A stretch of DNA of 64,000 nt, taken from the NCBI GenBank assembly GCA_022818135.1, contig JAFMSR010000017.1, forward strand, positions 5,805,176-5,869,175, given 5' to 3'. Positions 25,677-36,355 of this stretch are shown piece after piece. The DNA is from Saxidomus purpurata (Eukaryota > Mollusca > Bivalvia > Venerida > Veneridae). A model generated the notes under the pieces. It did no database searches. It saw only the letters and a program-made list of their open reading frames with translations, and was not told the origin of the DNA. The translations under genes and the position numbers were made by a program. Each line of letters opens with the position of its first letter. Position 1 is the first letter of the stretch.

Positions 25677-26717
25677 TTACTTTGGCGATTTCAAAGGCAC
25701 TAGTAGGTACTTTCCAAATTCATCGACAGTGTCTACAGCTACGCATGCGTGTACCGCCCCCTGCTTTCCTAGAAAGATCGCCTCATCGTTGATTGGATAA
25801 ACTGGTTGGTGCCAGATATCTGCATGAATTTGTACCCCAAAACTTCCGTCAAAATAAAATGCAACAAAGTTTTCCATTTTAATATCATCTCCAGGTAGTG
25901 CCAGTAGAGCGACGAAAGGATCTTTATTCTTTGGGAAGAATACCTGTCCGCCATCTGGATGATAATTTGCTTCCCTTACGAGCACGTGCGTCCGATCAGA
26001 AGGTGACACGTGTTTTGGCAGCCTGCCGGTCACGTAATTTCCGCCCACTGCATTATTGATAGCTGTACACTGATCTCCGATCCACTTATATGAGAAATCA
26101 CCACTGCATTCACCTCCTTGCGCGCCAGTGTTTGGGCACAGTTTACGCCAGCCTGAGAAAGAAAGAATGTACGTATTTCAAAAGGAGATTATTGCGCTAC
26201 ATGCAAATCTTGCAATTGAATTAATGTAAAGTTCGATCTGTACAATTTAAACCACAAACAACCATATTCACTCGTAAAATAAAAGAACATGAGCGACTAT
26301 TTGGCGGGATATTGAGAGGTTCCGGGCATTAACTCATAAAACAGTACGTACACGTTAGACTATGCCTCAGTCGGTTTTCCACAGCTAAGACATAAAGGGC
26401 GAAAAAGGTATATACAAGCTCTTGCCTCTTTCAACATATTGTCAGAATTTAAAGACAATAGTATGAATAATATCAAGCGTTAATATCACATTGATAGCGC
26501 CCTGGTATGTAATACGTATTATTTACTGGAATTGAAAAGTACAAAATGATCTACCTTTAACAGGCCAGGGAGTGATTTCAACGTTTTCATTTTCGAAATC
26601 TGTCACGATTCTGCCATATCCTTTCAACGTGTCCGCTGTTGCTTTGACAATAGGAACCGGAAATGGTTCTCCGTACTTTGGATCAAGGGCATCGTCATAA
26701 CTTGCATATCCGCTCAT
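25677..26717 (-). CDS. Ureidoglycolate lyase-like protein, paralogue B (2 exons)
   Basis: Coding exons 26555-26717 and 25677-26152 with a 402-bp GT-AG intron in the same phase-1 position as the other copies; 212 aa. The start is MSGYASYDD, and a TTTTTCAG acceptor lies about 30 bases upstream, implying a 5' UTR intron. Exon 1 carries PVPIVKATADTLKGYGRIV; exon 2 carries YHPDGGQVFFP (His119), LALPGDDIK, FVAFYFDGSFG and IHADIWHQPVY (His164, Trp168, His169). It pairs with D across the palindrome: six replacements in the 187 residues I compared directly, while many third positions differ, which suggests purifying selection. AATAAA lies at 25585-25590 on the minus strand. Same predicted activity as paralogue A, likely cytosolic or peroxisomal; no signal peptide is seen. 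Confidence 0.85.
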
Positions 26718-26930
26718 GTTAGTGTTCAGGGCTGCGGTTCGTAGTCTGAAAAACAGGAAACTGTAATTCTATAAATGCCACTTTTGGATTATAACCCTTG
26801 AATTACTAACTAGAGCTATCACTAAATGTGATTAATACCCCCAAAAGACTGCTTTATAAACTGAGGAAGTTCGTAGTAACAGAATACCTTGCAAAACAAA
26901 ACACACTAAAATAGAGATATTGTTCTTGGA

Positions 26931-27655
26931 AATAACTCTGTAATTACTCAAGATAGAGTTATGGTTCTTAAACACTGCACTTTCTTTCATTGTGCTGAAC
27001 CATTGTATGAAGTTGTATTGCATTCCAATCAGTAGTTTTCAAGTAATGCTCCGAACAAGTAAAAGTAACAAAGGGCAATAACTCTGTAATTACTCAAGAT
27101 AGAGTTATGGTTCTTGTACACTGCACTTCCTCTCATATTCTTAGACCATTGTATGAAGTTGTATTGAATTCAAACCAGTAGTTTCCAAGTAATGCTCCAG
27201 ACAAGGAAAAGTAACAAAGGACAATAACTCTGTAATGAGTCAAGAATGAGTTATGGTTCCTATGCACTGCACTTCCTCTCAAAGTACTTGACCATTGTAT
27301 GAAGTTATATTGAATTCCAACTTGTAGTTTTCAAGTTATGCTCCGGACAACGAAAAGTAACAAAGGGCAATAACTGTAATTACTCAAGATAGAGTTATGG
27401 TTCTTGTACACTGCACTTCCTTTTATTGTGCTAGACCATTGTATGAAGTTGTATTGAATTCCCACCAGTAGTTTTCAAGTTATGCTCCGGACAACGAAAA
27501 GTAACAAAGGGCAATAACTCTGTAATGAGCCAAGATGGAGTTATTGTTCTTGTGCACTGCACTTCCTCTCAATGTGCTTGACCATTGTATGAAGTTGTAT
27601 TGAATTCCAACTAGTAGTTTTCAAGTTATGCTCCGGACAAGGAAAATGCAACAGA
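26931..27655 (-). repeat. 146-bp tandem array, five units (left arm)
   Basis: Units begin with AATAACTCTGTAATTACTC or variants at 26931, 27077, 27223, 27369 and 27513, so the spacing is 146, 146, 146 and 144 bp. Each contains GAGTTATGGTTCTTG, CACTGCACTTCC and TTTTCAAGTWATGCTCC. The array lies upstream of gene B, separated from it by about 200 bp. The right arm has four units at 40205-40790. Confidence 0.9.
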
Positions 27656-27782
27656 CCACCTAACCGACCGACCGACCGACCGACCGCCCGCCCGACCGAC
27701 CGACCGACCGACCGACCGACCAACCACCGGGTGACTCCTATATACACCCCCCCCCCCCCAAACTTCGTTTTGGGGGTATAAT
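27656..27782 (-). repeat. (CCGA)n microsatellite plus GC-rich terminal hairpin
   Basis: An interrupted CCGA/CCCG tetranucleotide run (27660-27724) is followed by a CCCCC...AAACTTCGTTTTGGGGG hairpin ending GGGGGTATAATAAG. Array, microsatellite and hairpin together resemble the pearl/Helentron-like non-autonomous elements known from bivalves. The right-arm equivalent is at 40130-40200, with far fewer tetranucleotides. Confidence 0.7.
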
Positions 27783-28077
27783 AAGTATCGAAAAATGATG
27801 AAATTATTTTATCCCCTTCTACGTCGAACAGTTTTCATCCGATCTTCACTAAACTTGGTGAAAATATCTGTGGGCATAAAGTCTAGGCCAAGTAAGATAA
27901 CCAGTAAATATCGTCCAAGGCACCTTTGAATCATGGCGCTTGCATTACTAATATAGGTATCGAAAAATGATGAAATTAGTTTTGTCCGCTCTATAGTTCA
28001 AACAGGGTTTACAAAACCTGTGAGCTGCCAGATACTGGACACAAATATCTTTGAACACAGTATTTGTTAGGAGAATA

Positions 28078-28345
28078 AAGGGAGTGACCCTTTAAGGCTG
28101 CTCGGTCACAATTTGTTGAGGAAAATAAATTTTTCCAAAATGATATAAAAACATAAAAATGTAAAAGTAAATGCTAGAATAAACAACACGATTAAGTGCA
28201 AATCATAACAGCAATTTGTACATGTACCGCTACGCTACACTAAATGGTTATAGCGTTTGTAACGGTAAATAAAATTTGGTAGCGTCTGATTTCAAGAATA
28301 TACTTTTTTCTCACCAAAATCTGAGAGCGAGCAGCTTTAACTCGT
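28078..28345 (-). repeat. Dispersed repeat block, left-arm copy
   Basis: Runs from GGGAGTGACCCTTTAAGG to AATCTGAGAGCGAGCAGC. The right-arm counterpart is about 39580-39825. A third copy at about 59570-60560 shares CCAAAATGATATA and CAACAACACGA and is split by a MITE. Confidence 0.6.
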
Positions 28346-29061
28346 CCTACCCTGGCATTCTTGTCGTCCGCAACGAATGACGGCACGGGTTTTAGCATAG
28401 GAACAAGAGCATGTACACGTTATAAATCTAAAGGTCAATTACAGATCTACAGGATTAAAAGATTAACATGACATTTTAAAATACTTTTAACAAATACTGT
28501 AAACATGCAGAACAAAATAAACAGATAAAGTGCTAACAAAAACTGACTTACATGAGTGACAACACATCGAGTTTGAATCGATAATAAACATATGTACAAA
28601 GTGCAAACTACGTGTAAGGGACGAAACTGTTGCTATCTTGATAGGAGCATGACCGGATTTGTCCGCCTTAGTGGTCACTTATTTGAAATCACTGTAACCT
28701 CTCATAGACGCGGGGTCATTGATTTGAGCCGTCTCTTTATGTGAGAAAAGTTGGCAGTTTCTTACGGATGATAGATAACTGTAACGTGTTCTTCCCACGA
28801 ACGATGGTTATGTAAACTAATAACCGAAATACGGTTGGAACGATGTGCGAAAACGCGCTTCAGTACTTATGTCTGACCAGGATATACATACATTTTGGTA
28901 CGTCTTTACGAATGGAATTGCTAGTCCATTGTTCCAAGGTGGACAAGAAAAGTATTGATGAAAAGCATAAAAGACGCAGCAAAATGGCTTCAAATGAGCA
29001 TAATCATAACACCAGGAACTACGTAAAGTATAGCATGGCGTTATAATGCTACCTGGCAGGG

Positions 29062-30478
29062 GCGTACCTGAATTAAAATGAAGTATACGCATATGTGTGC
29101 TAGGGGGGTCCGGGGGCATGCTCCCCCTGAAAAAATTTGAAATCCAACATTGCATCTGGTGCATTCTAGGGGCCCTTTGAGCACGTACAGAAAACAAACT
29201 AGGTATAACCACATGCAAATTTATTGCATCACCTGTATCAAAATTGACTCGGTCCAATTTGAAGAAAAAGAACACGTTGTCCCAAGCACAGGTGGAAGGA
29301 ACATACCTTTCACTTTACAATAAATAAAAAAAAAATTGTTCATAGCTCTTTACTATAGACAAGGTTCCAAAACACGCTATATGAAAACAAGAAAACTGTG
29401 ATACAAAACTATCATAGCGGGCCTTCCCAGTTAGAACAGTGTCTTAACTTGATAAGTTATTGCCAAGTCCCAATTATTTTTTTCTCCTTTCCCGTCACAG
29501 CTTCCTACTTTTGTAACATGAGCAAAAATGGTCCACATATTACAACTTACATTTTAAAGAAACTTTATATTTTTACAAAGCAACGACTATAATTGGGGAT
29601 ACCAACACTCAAATTTCTTGTTAAAACAGAAAATGTAATAGATGAGACAATTCAAGTGTTGATGCCTGGCTTCAAGACGAAGCAAATTCAGTAAACATCA
29701 AAACCTGGTGTAGTGGTTAGTAAATGCATGCATATGAAATGTATGCAACCATTCACGCTACACTCAGCAATCGAGTAAATATACTGTAAGCTACTGATTA
29801 TTACTAATTGTATTATACGCTTCACATTGAAGAGTGATGTTAACCCATCTTTATTTCACTTTCTTGGGCGATTTTCATTCATTTCATAATACGTGTGCAC
29901 GGAAATAACCACTACTTCACTTACATTCCCGTTTGACCGAAGCTGGTGTACAATAAAAAAACTGCTAACTTCTTTCTTAACGTGTGCAAAGAACTATTCA
30001 ATACTTAACTTACATATACATTTTCCAAAGCCGTCTTTAATATAGCAGGCCGCTGAGGCGGCCCGCAACAAGCATTTCGCTTCGAAAAACTCTGCCATTT
30101 CTTTCAAATTTGAGTAACGTCAAACAAATTTGGACGAATTTAAGAGGGAAAAGATAGCCTAGAGCTTTAAGAAAAAGTTTACTTCATTTGCCGTTTTTGT
30201 TCTACAAGCGAAAATGCCAACGCTGGTATAGCGATTTTCGCTCAGGCAATAAAAATATTTTCCGATGGTGATTTTCGCTAAATTCTCCAAAGTCAACCTT
30301 TAAACGTTTAAATTTTAATTTATGTATTATGATATCAGTTTTAATGTGTAGATTAAGACATCGGTACATTTGTTTATTAAAGATTAAGAAAAAACCATAA
30401 GAGATGGGTCAATAATTCGTACTTTTGAGTCTAATTTCTTGCCAAAAAAATCATCGTAATGGGAATTAGATGGCGTTG
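29062..30478. mobile_element. 1.4-kb insertion present only in the left arm
   Basis: At CGTTATAATGCTACCTGG (left) the right arm continues directly into sequence that reappears on the left only at about 30479. The intervening 1.4 kb has no right-arm counterpart (there only about 55 bp). It contains a palindromic GGGGGTCCGGGGGCATGCTC motif near 29106. No transposase or terminal repeat was recognised, so insertion on the left or deletion on the right are both possible. Confidence 0.5.
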
Positions 30479-30594
30479 TAGAACGCTTTTGTCATACAAT
30501 TGCTCGGGTAGTATCTTAAGATTGAGGATTTGGAGAGCATACCTTAATTAAGTCGCAGAAGTTTGACAGCTGTATGTTGGACCACAAAGGTCTC

Positions 30595-30790
30595 GCCTTA
30601 CGATAGATTTGCTGATTTTTGTCTATTCTTTATCACCTTAGCCCGGACCCTTGCTAGATGTTACTACAATTTGGCAGAAAGCAGCTAGGTGCATATAATG
30701 ATGTGGGATCACTATAGGTCAAATGTCAAGGTCACAGCGACCTGTTTATAGAAAATCTTAGCATCGCTCAACTTCTAAGATCTCCCGGTA
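30595..30790 (-). repeat. Single monomer related to the 58.5-59.2 kb tandem family
   Basis: Contains CAAATGTCAAGGTCACAGCG and TTTATCACC...ACCC words that match the reverse complement of the 146-bp units at 58500-59215. The right-arm counterpart lies at about 38460-38690. Confidence 0.55.
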
Positions 30791-31082
30791 ATGAAATACA
30801 TTTGTGTATGATAAAATTTAACAGTGAATAATTACAATGAAATCTTACTACCCATCTCTTACATATACTCACAATCTTGTTTCTACTTTATAGCCTTGAT
30901 AAGTTTTTACATCTCCAGCAAAGAGATCGCTTCACCAGTTTGATATAAGTTATATGCAAAAGTTCCTTATATAATTAATTTTATGGTATTTCTTCCTGTA
31001 TTACTAAACAAATTCAAGTACACCTTTATGTTAACAAAGTTAAAATAAATGTAAATGATTGTTCTGTGTTCATTGTTTCCAG

Positions 31083-31227
31083 TCTTTTTTATGCCCCCAA
31101 TGGGAGGGGGGGGGGTGCATATTATGATTGCACCGTCCGTCAGTCCGTCTGTCTGTCTGTCTGTCTGTCGGAGCACACCAATAGGCATATATTGGGTACT
31201 ATATCCTTCATTCCGTCTAGGTACCCA
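31083..31227 (-). repeat. GC-rich hairpin and (GTCT)n microsatellite at the gap edge
   Basis: TATGCCCCCAATGGGAGG with a G run and GTGCATA forms a hairpin, followed by GTCC/GTCT tetranucleotides. The inverted-repeat homology stops exactly where this element starts, and the N gap follows at 31228, so a repeat probably broke the assembly here. Confidence 0.7.
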
Positions 31228-31727
31228 NNNNNNNNNNNNNNNNNNNNNNNNNNNNNNNNNNNNNNNNNNNNNNNNNNNNNNNNNNNNNNNNNNNNNNNNN
31301 NNNNNNNNNNNNNNNNNNNNNNNNNNNNNNNNNNNNNNNNNNNNNNNNNNNNNNNNNNNNNNNNNNNNNNNNNNNNNNNNNNNNNNNNNNNNNNNNNNNN
31401 NNNNNNNNNNNNNNNNNNNNNNNNNNNNNNNNNNNNNNNNNNNNNNNNNNNNNNNNNNNNNNNNNNNNNNNNNNNNNNNNNNNNNNNNNNNNNNNNNNNN
31501 NNNNNNNNNNNNNNNNNNNNNNNNNNNNNNNNNNNNNNNNNNNNNNNNNNNNNNNNNNNNNNNNNNNNNNNNNNNNNNNNNNNNNNNNNNNNNNNNNNNN
31601 NNNNNNNNNNNNNNNNNNNNNNNNNNNNNNNNNNNNNNNNNNNNNNNNNNNNNNNNNNNNNNNNNNNNNNNNNNNNNNNNNNNNNNNNNNNNNNNNNNNN
31701 NNNNNNNNNNNNNNNNNNNNNNNNNNN
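31228..31727. other. Assembly gap (500 N) in the palindrome spacer
   Basis: Exactly 500 N. It lies just inside the inner end of the left arm, so the linkage of the arms depends on scaffolding across this point. Open frames through it are artefacts. Confidence 1.
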
Positions 31728-33237
31728 TTATTTTCAGTCTTATAGTCTCAACCACAGAATATCTTCAAATCTTCAACAATCTTATTTTTTTAATGAAAAT
31801 CAAAATTCCTACCCCACCTGAGCCAGTTTTTTACATTTTTACTTACTAATTCACAGTGCAATACAAACCATATAAAACCTGTAAGATCTAAATTAACATT
31901 TTTCCGCTAAACGCTAGTCACTTTGCAGTACACACGAGGACTTAAAATAGAGTTGTCAGGATTGAGGGCGGTCACTGGTGAGGTTTTGGATTTTTGCACT
32001 TCCGGAAATTTACATTTGTTATATTTGAAAAATGATGAGTTAACTGGAAAAAACAATTATGCAGTAGTAAACTTAGGCATAGTAGGAATGTTTTAATGTA
32101 AAAAAATTGAACATTTTTGAGAAAAAATATTTTGACCTCACATTTGGTGACTAAATTGAAAAAAAAATGTCATATGCCAAAATGGGGGTAGGGGTACAAA
32201 AATAGTCATTTCTCAAAAACCATTTAAGATATTTACATAATTCAAACTGTATTACAAGGAAAATTGTTAGGATATAAAATAAGTTTTTTTACAGTTCTTT
32301 GTTACAGACATATGCCGTCATATCTCAAAGCTCGTTGATATCTAAAAAAAACCACACATTTTTGTCAGTTTTTATTGAATTTCTTTCTTGTATGCACATT
32401 GACCCCCATTTTTTATTTTTGCATTCTAAAACAAAGGTTTTAATCAAACTGTAGACAAAATATCTGAAAAATTTATATGATGAAATATTCATTCATCAAA
32501 AATTGAAAAAATGAATTTTAGTAAAGTGGGTGGGGTAATAATAAGGAGCGTAATATTTATTCAGATGATATTATAGAAATACCACTATCTTTAATTTTTC
32601 ATCCTAAAGTATGATATACTGTATAAAAAAAGATTAGAAAGGGATATCCATTCTGAAACATACACCACATACATAAACATGTATAATACCTAAATTCTAG
32701 CTAATTCTGCATTAAGCACCTTGATCTGATAGTGTATCACTAAATATTAATATTGCGAAAAAGTTAAGTCATTGACCCATCATTATTTTTCCAGAAATTA
32801 ATTAGCAAAATGTTAGTCTCCATAAAAAACAGGGTCAATAAAATATCTTGTTATTTTGAATTTCAGCAGTGGCCCCCCTTAACATTGGAATTCCAACTAC
32901 GTACATTTAAAAACCCTGCTTTTAATAATCTGCGGCGACTGGCTCCTCTTCCATTTCACCCGCTTTCTTTGGCCATCATATTACTTTGAGATCTACTTAA
33001 ATATATCTCTTTGTTACACAGCTCGAAGTATGGAAAGGTGAATGCGCGTTCAGGACACCAATAAGCCATTATTGTTTAATTCAAATTTCAAAATTTACAT
33101 ATTCTCAAGGCAAAAGAGTTTTCCTGTCGCCTGTACGGAAGTACCTTTTCTGCATTATCTTGTATTATGCTCTTCAAATATGGAGGTAATAAAAGTAATA
33201 TATATAGCGCAAAGTGACAGAATGAGCTTTTAGTCCG
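31728..33237. other. Spacer sequence without recognised genes
   Basis: AT-rich sequence with poly(A)/poly(T)-rich segments and no supported exon. It does not match the region just inside the right arm, so it is unique to the spacer. Confidence 0.5.
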
Positions 33238-33470
33238 CCCGTCCACCAGTTCCTTCAAATGACATCTCTAAAACCACTCGGTCAATGTTTATGAAACTTG
33301 ACAGGGATGCTCCTTGTATAACGCTCTACCAAATTAGTTTAAAGAATTCCATTCCGTGCAGAACTTGGTTTTTATGGCAACAAGTAGGAAAACTTTAAAA
33401 TAATTCTCAAGAACTGCTAGGCCTAGACCTCGCTTAGATATTTGGTATGTAACAAAATTACTGCGGCGTC
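33238..33470 (-). repeat. Fragment of the 52.1-52.9 kb satellite-associated element
   Basis: On the minus strand it reads TGGAATTCTTTAAAC, TTTGGTAGAGC, CAAGGAGCA, then GAGATGTCATTTGAAG, matching 52720-52860 (TAGAATTCTTTGAAC, TTTGGTAGAGC, CAAGGAACA, GAGATGTCGTTTGAAG). It is an unlinked, inverted copy of the same element's tail. Confidence 0.65.
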
Positions 33471-33990
33471 TTTGGTGATTTGCATCAAAATTATATATTC
33501 TTGTTACCTTTATTGAATGGGTGAAACATGGATATGCATCGCTTATTTAATTACATTAGCATACAGATGTAACTAGGTTATGGCTCAGACTAGTGTAGAC
33601 ATAGTACACACATGTAAGTATGTTAGAGAGGGTGGAGGAGAGAGTATATTTTGAAGGTTTGTGATTTTATTTTGCTTAAATTTATTAACACATGTAGGAG
33701 TTATATTTTGCATTTTAATTGTAAAGAAAATAAGCATTTGGTTTCACAATTTCATACTGTGGTTTTACTTTTTTAGTTTTGCTGCATTTTTTTGAGACGT
33801 ATGAATGTTAATCACTGAAAACTATGCCAATAGTACAAGATCAGACCTAGTTTTTATGTTGCAAGACATTTTACTATGACTTACCAATTTACTATTTAAT
33901 AATTAAGAGATACCTCTCTAATTTCATAGAGAAATCTCCTAAATTAGGGGAGATATCTTTAAAATTTAGATATATCTGAATAAGTAGGCC

Positions 33991-34584
33991 TAGAGGTGCA
34001 ACGATACGGTTATATCCTTATTGCGATGTATTGCGTTACATATTGCAATACGTATTGCGATATATTGAAGTAACATAAAACCTAAGAAAATATTCGGAAT
34101 AAAACCAAATCACAAACGATCCAAAAACTGCCTATTAAAAGCTAACTAGACTTTGGGGCAAGTTATATCATATATGCAACCAAAGAGTGGCAAAGATGTC
34201 CAAATATGGTATTTGTTTATGAAATAGTAAATTGGCTTGCCATAGTTTTATGGCTTTCTGCTATTAATTTCTTTGAATTCAATAGTTTCAGGTCACCTGG
34301 CGAAACTTTCCAGAAATATAAAAATCAGTCTGCGCTATCTAGGGATGGATATTGCTTTCGGATTGGATATTGCAAGAAACTCTTCACTTTCAAACTTGGT
34401 TATAATTGGAAGTGTGAAATTCCTGGCACGTATTAAGTTTTATTTTACTTTAATAATCAAAATTGCCCTTACCGAATAATGAAGGAAAATTGCGTTTTTT
34501 ATTTACATTAAATATCCCTCCTACGTATATTGCATCTCAAGCGAATTGCAATATACTGGTAAACCGGTTTTATCGCGCACCCTA
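33991..34584. mobile_element. Probable hAT-type MITE
   Basis: Left end TAGAGGTGCAACGATACGG and right end, reverse complemented, TAGGGTGCGCGATAAAACCG are similar, and both are followed inward by repeated TATTGCGATA-like words. TAGGGGTGC-type ends are typical of hAT elements. No intact 8-bp target duplication was found, so the boundaries are provisional. Confidence 0.45.
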
Positions 34585-34773
34585 GCGCTATCGCTACAAC
34601 ACCCTCTTAACTAAACCCGTAAAAACAAATTAATTTAGTTGAAGATCTGCAATGCATCACTCCATTTGCAATTGTACATCGACCTTCACCTCCGCTCCCA
34701 ACATTGATTTGGTTAGATAATTTCTGCTAGTTTACTGCAACTAATGCGGAGAGATTCACTGTCTGCCATCTTG

Positions 34774-34850
34774 GAGTGGATCAGTGGTCTAGGAGTCAAC
34801 GCGATGGACTGGTAATCCATGGTCCGCACGCTCGATCCCCCGCTCCTCCA
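34774..34850 (+). mobile_element. tRNA-Ser-like SINE head
   Basis: TGGTCTAGGAGTCAACGCG followed by ATGGA-CTGGTAA-TCCAT forms an A-box, D-arm and a 5-bp anticodon stem like eukaryotic tRNA-Ser(GCT), but the anticodon triplet is GGT. A CTCGATCCCCCGCTCC B-box-like end follows. The T-arm does not pair well and there is no long variable stem, so this is a tRNA-derived SINE or tRNA relic rather than a working gene. Confidence 0.55.
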
Positions 34851-35186
34851 CAAACATTACTAATGGTCTACCGGATCAGACCTAAATCAGGGCATGTTTA
34901 AAAAACCAGGGAGAGTCGCTGGAACGAGACGCGTTCTGTATCTTGCACTATTCCCCGAAACCTAAGTTTTCTAACCTCTTCCGGGGCGTTGGTCATATAG
35001 ATTATCCGTTACCAAAAACAAAACTCTAAAACACATACGTGTTCCATTCCTTAAGGTGTCGGTCGTGTGCAAACAAGAGTTTCTTCTCCCATATGTAGCA
35101 GTAACAATGGCTAAACAATCAATAGATGTGTTGTTTGAATTATTGCATGTATCATTTTCAGAATTGACGCAATCTTTTTGAAAACC

Positions 35187-36244
35187 ATGAGTGAATATGG
35201 CGAATATGATGAATACGGCAATTTCGATGACGTGTTCGACCCAAAGTATGGAGAACCTCATTCGGTGCCGATCGTCATGGCAACCGACGACACGCTTAAA
35301 GGATACGGAAAAATTGTTACGGACTTCGATGCAGAGGAAATAGACATAACACCGTGGCCAGTAAAAGGTAAATGAGTACACTGAGAGGAGACACTTCTGG
35401 TTGAAAGACGTGTCAATGACAGTTCCACCGTTAGTCGAGGATGCGCACTGTCGGTAATAGATCCGAAATATCATGCATGGTCATTTTATTAACTGCATAT
35501 TACTCGTAAATCTAAAAAAACAACTGAATAGTCTCAAACGTATACATTAGACTTCCAATCATTGGCTAATAACCAGAGTCAAGCCTATCTTGAGCAACCC
35601 GTGAAAGGATGCATTACGGATCTATATACACATGTGTATATAGATCCGCGGATGCATCAAACTACATGAATGCCTTTTACAGATGCATGCAATACTGACT
35701 GTTGAACAAATATGAAATCAAGAGTATATGCATAGAAAATCTTTAAGTATTCATTTCCTTTCCAGGTTGGCGAAAACTATGGCCTGAAACCGGCACTCTT
35801 GGTGGTATACGTAGCGGCGACTTTAAATACAAATGGGTTGGGGATAAATGCACGGCAGTTAACGAAGCCGTTATAAACGGAGATTATATAACCGGAAAGC
35901 TGCCACGTGATGTATCGCCTAGCAACCGTACACATGTGCTTGTGAAAGACGCCAACTACCATCCTGATGGCAGCCAGATATTCTACCCAAAGAACAGAGA
36001 TCCGTTTGTCATGCTCCTTGCAAAACCAGGCGACGATCTTGCACTGCAGAGTTTTGTTGCCTTCTACTGCGATGGAAGTTTTGGAGTGCACGTACATACG
36101 GGCGTTTGGCATCAGCCTGTGTATCCAATCAACGACGAGGCTGAGTTCTTCGGGAAACAAGGTGCGGTACACGCCTGTGTTGGTGTCGACACGGCAACGG
36201 AGTTCGGGAAATTCCTACTTGTACCATTAACAAAACCGGAATAA
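35187..36244 (+). CDS. Ureidoglycolate lyase-like protein, paralogue C (2 exons)
   Basis: Coding exons 35187-35367 and 35766-36244, with a 398-bp GT-AG intron at the conserved phase-1 Gly codon; 219 aa, the longest copy because of a tyrosine/aspartate-rich N-terminus (MSEYGEYDEYGNFDD). Core motifs are kept: TLKGYGKIVTDF, GWRK, YHPDGSQIFYP, AKPGDDL, FVAFYCDGSFG and VHTGVWHQPVYP. I prefer the ATG at 35187; a TTTTCAG acceptor 25 bases upstream again implies a 5' UTR intron. It is the only copy in the palindrome spacer, has no mirror partner, and is clearly more diverged from B and D than they are from each other. AATAAA lies at 36350-36355. The intron holds a perfect 32-bp palindrome. Predicted function as for the others; possible subfunction unknown. 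Confidence 0.85.
35608..35658. repeat. Palindrome (cruciform-capable) in paralogue C intron
   Basis: 35617-35648 is a perfect 32-bp palindrome centred on ACATGT, with arms CGGATCTATATACACA. It is flanked by GATGCAT on the left and ATGCATC on the right, so the symmetry extends to about 50 bp with a 1-bp offset. Confidence 0.9.
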
Positions 36245-36349
36245 CGTTTCATTCCGTGTAAATGATCACATATACGAACTAATTACCTATGCTGTTTTGC
36301 AACAGCGAAGACGTGATTTCTCAGTTTAAAAACAACACAAATATATACT

Positions 36350-36355
36350 AATAAA
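36350..36355 (+). promoter_or_regulatory. Polyadenylation signal of paralogue C
   Basis: AATAAA 106 bases after the stop codon of paralogue C. Confidence 0.6.

Larger units (their letters stand above)
17872..31082 (-). repeat. Left arm of a giant inverted repeat
   Basis: From about 17872 to 31082 the reverse complement aligns collinearly with 50925 to 37448. Anchor pairs include the A/E genes, the B/D genes, a 146-bp tandem array, the sequence around 28487-29060 against 38868-39430, and 30480-31082 against 37448-38805. Homology ends outward at AAGTTCTGA (about 17880 and 50917) and inward at GGAAACAATGAAC. The arms differ by many substitutions and by large indels, so they are not an exact copy. 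Confidence 0.9.

Noticed and set aside
28817..29275. 152-aa minus-strand ORF and its mirror at 38868-39235
   Set aside because: Both arms are open here, but on mirrored strands several frames are open at once, residues diverge by indels and no domain is visible; it is probably repeat-derived.
30967..31849. Open frames of about 250-264 aa on both strands across the second gap
   Set aside because: They are N-derived; the flanking residues are translated microsatellite and hairpin sequence.
34774..34850. A functional tRNA-Thr(GGT) gene
   Set aside because: The anticodon stem is good, but the T-arm does not pair and the body matches serine-tRNA-derived SINEs, so it was called a SINE head.
34971..35474. 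167-aa minus-strand ORF over paralogue C exon 1
   Set aside because: It is antisense to a well-supported coding exon and has no family similarity.
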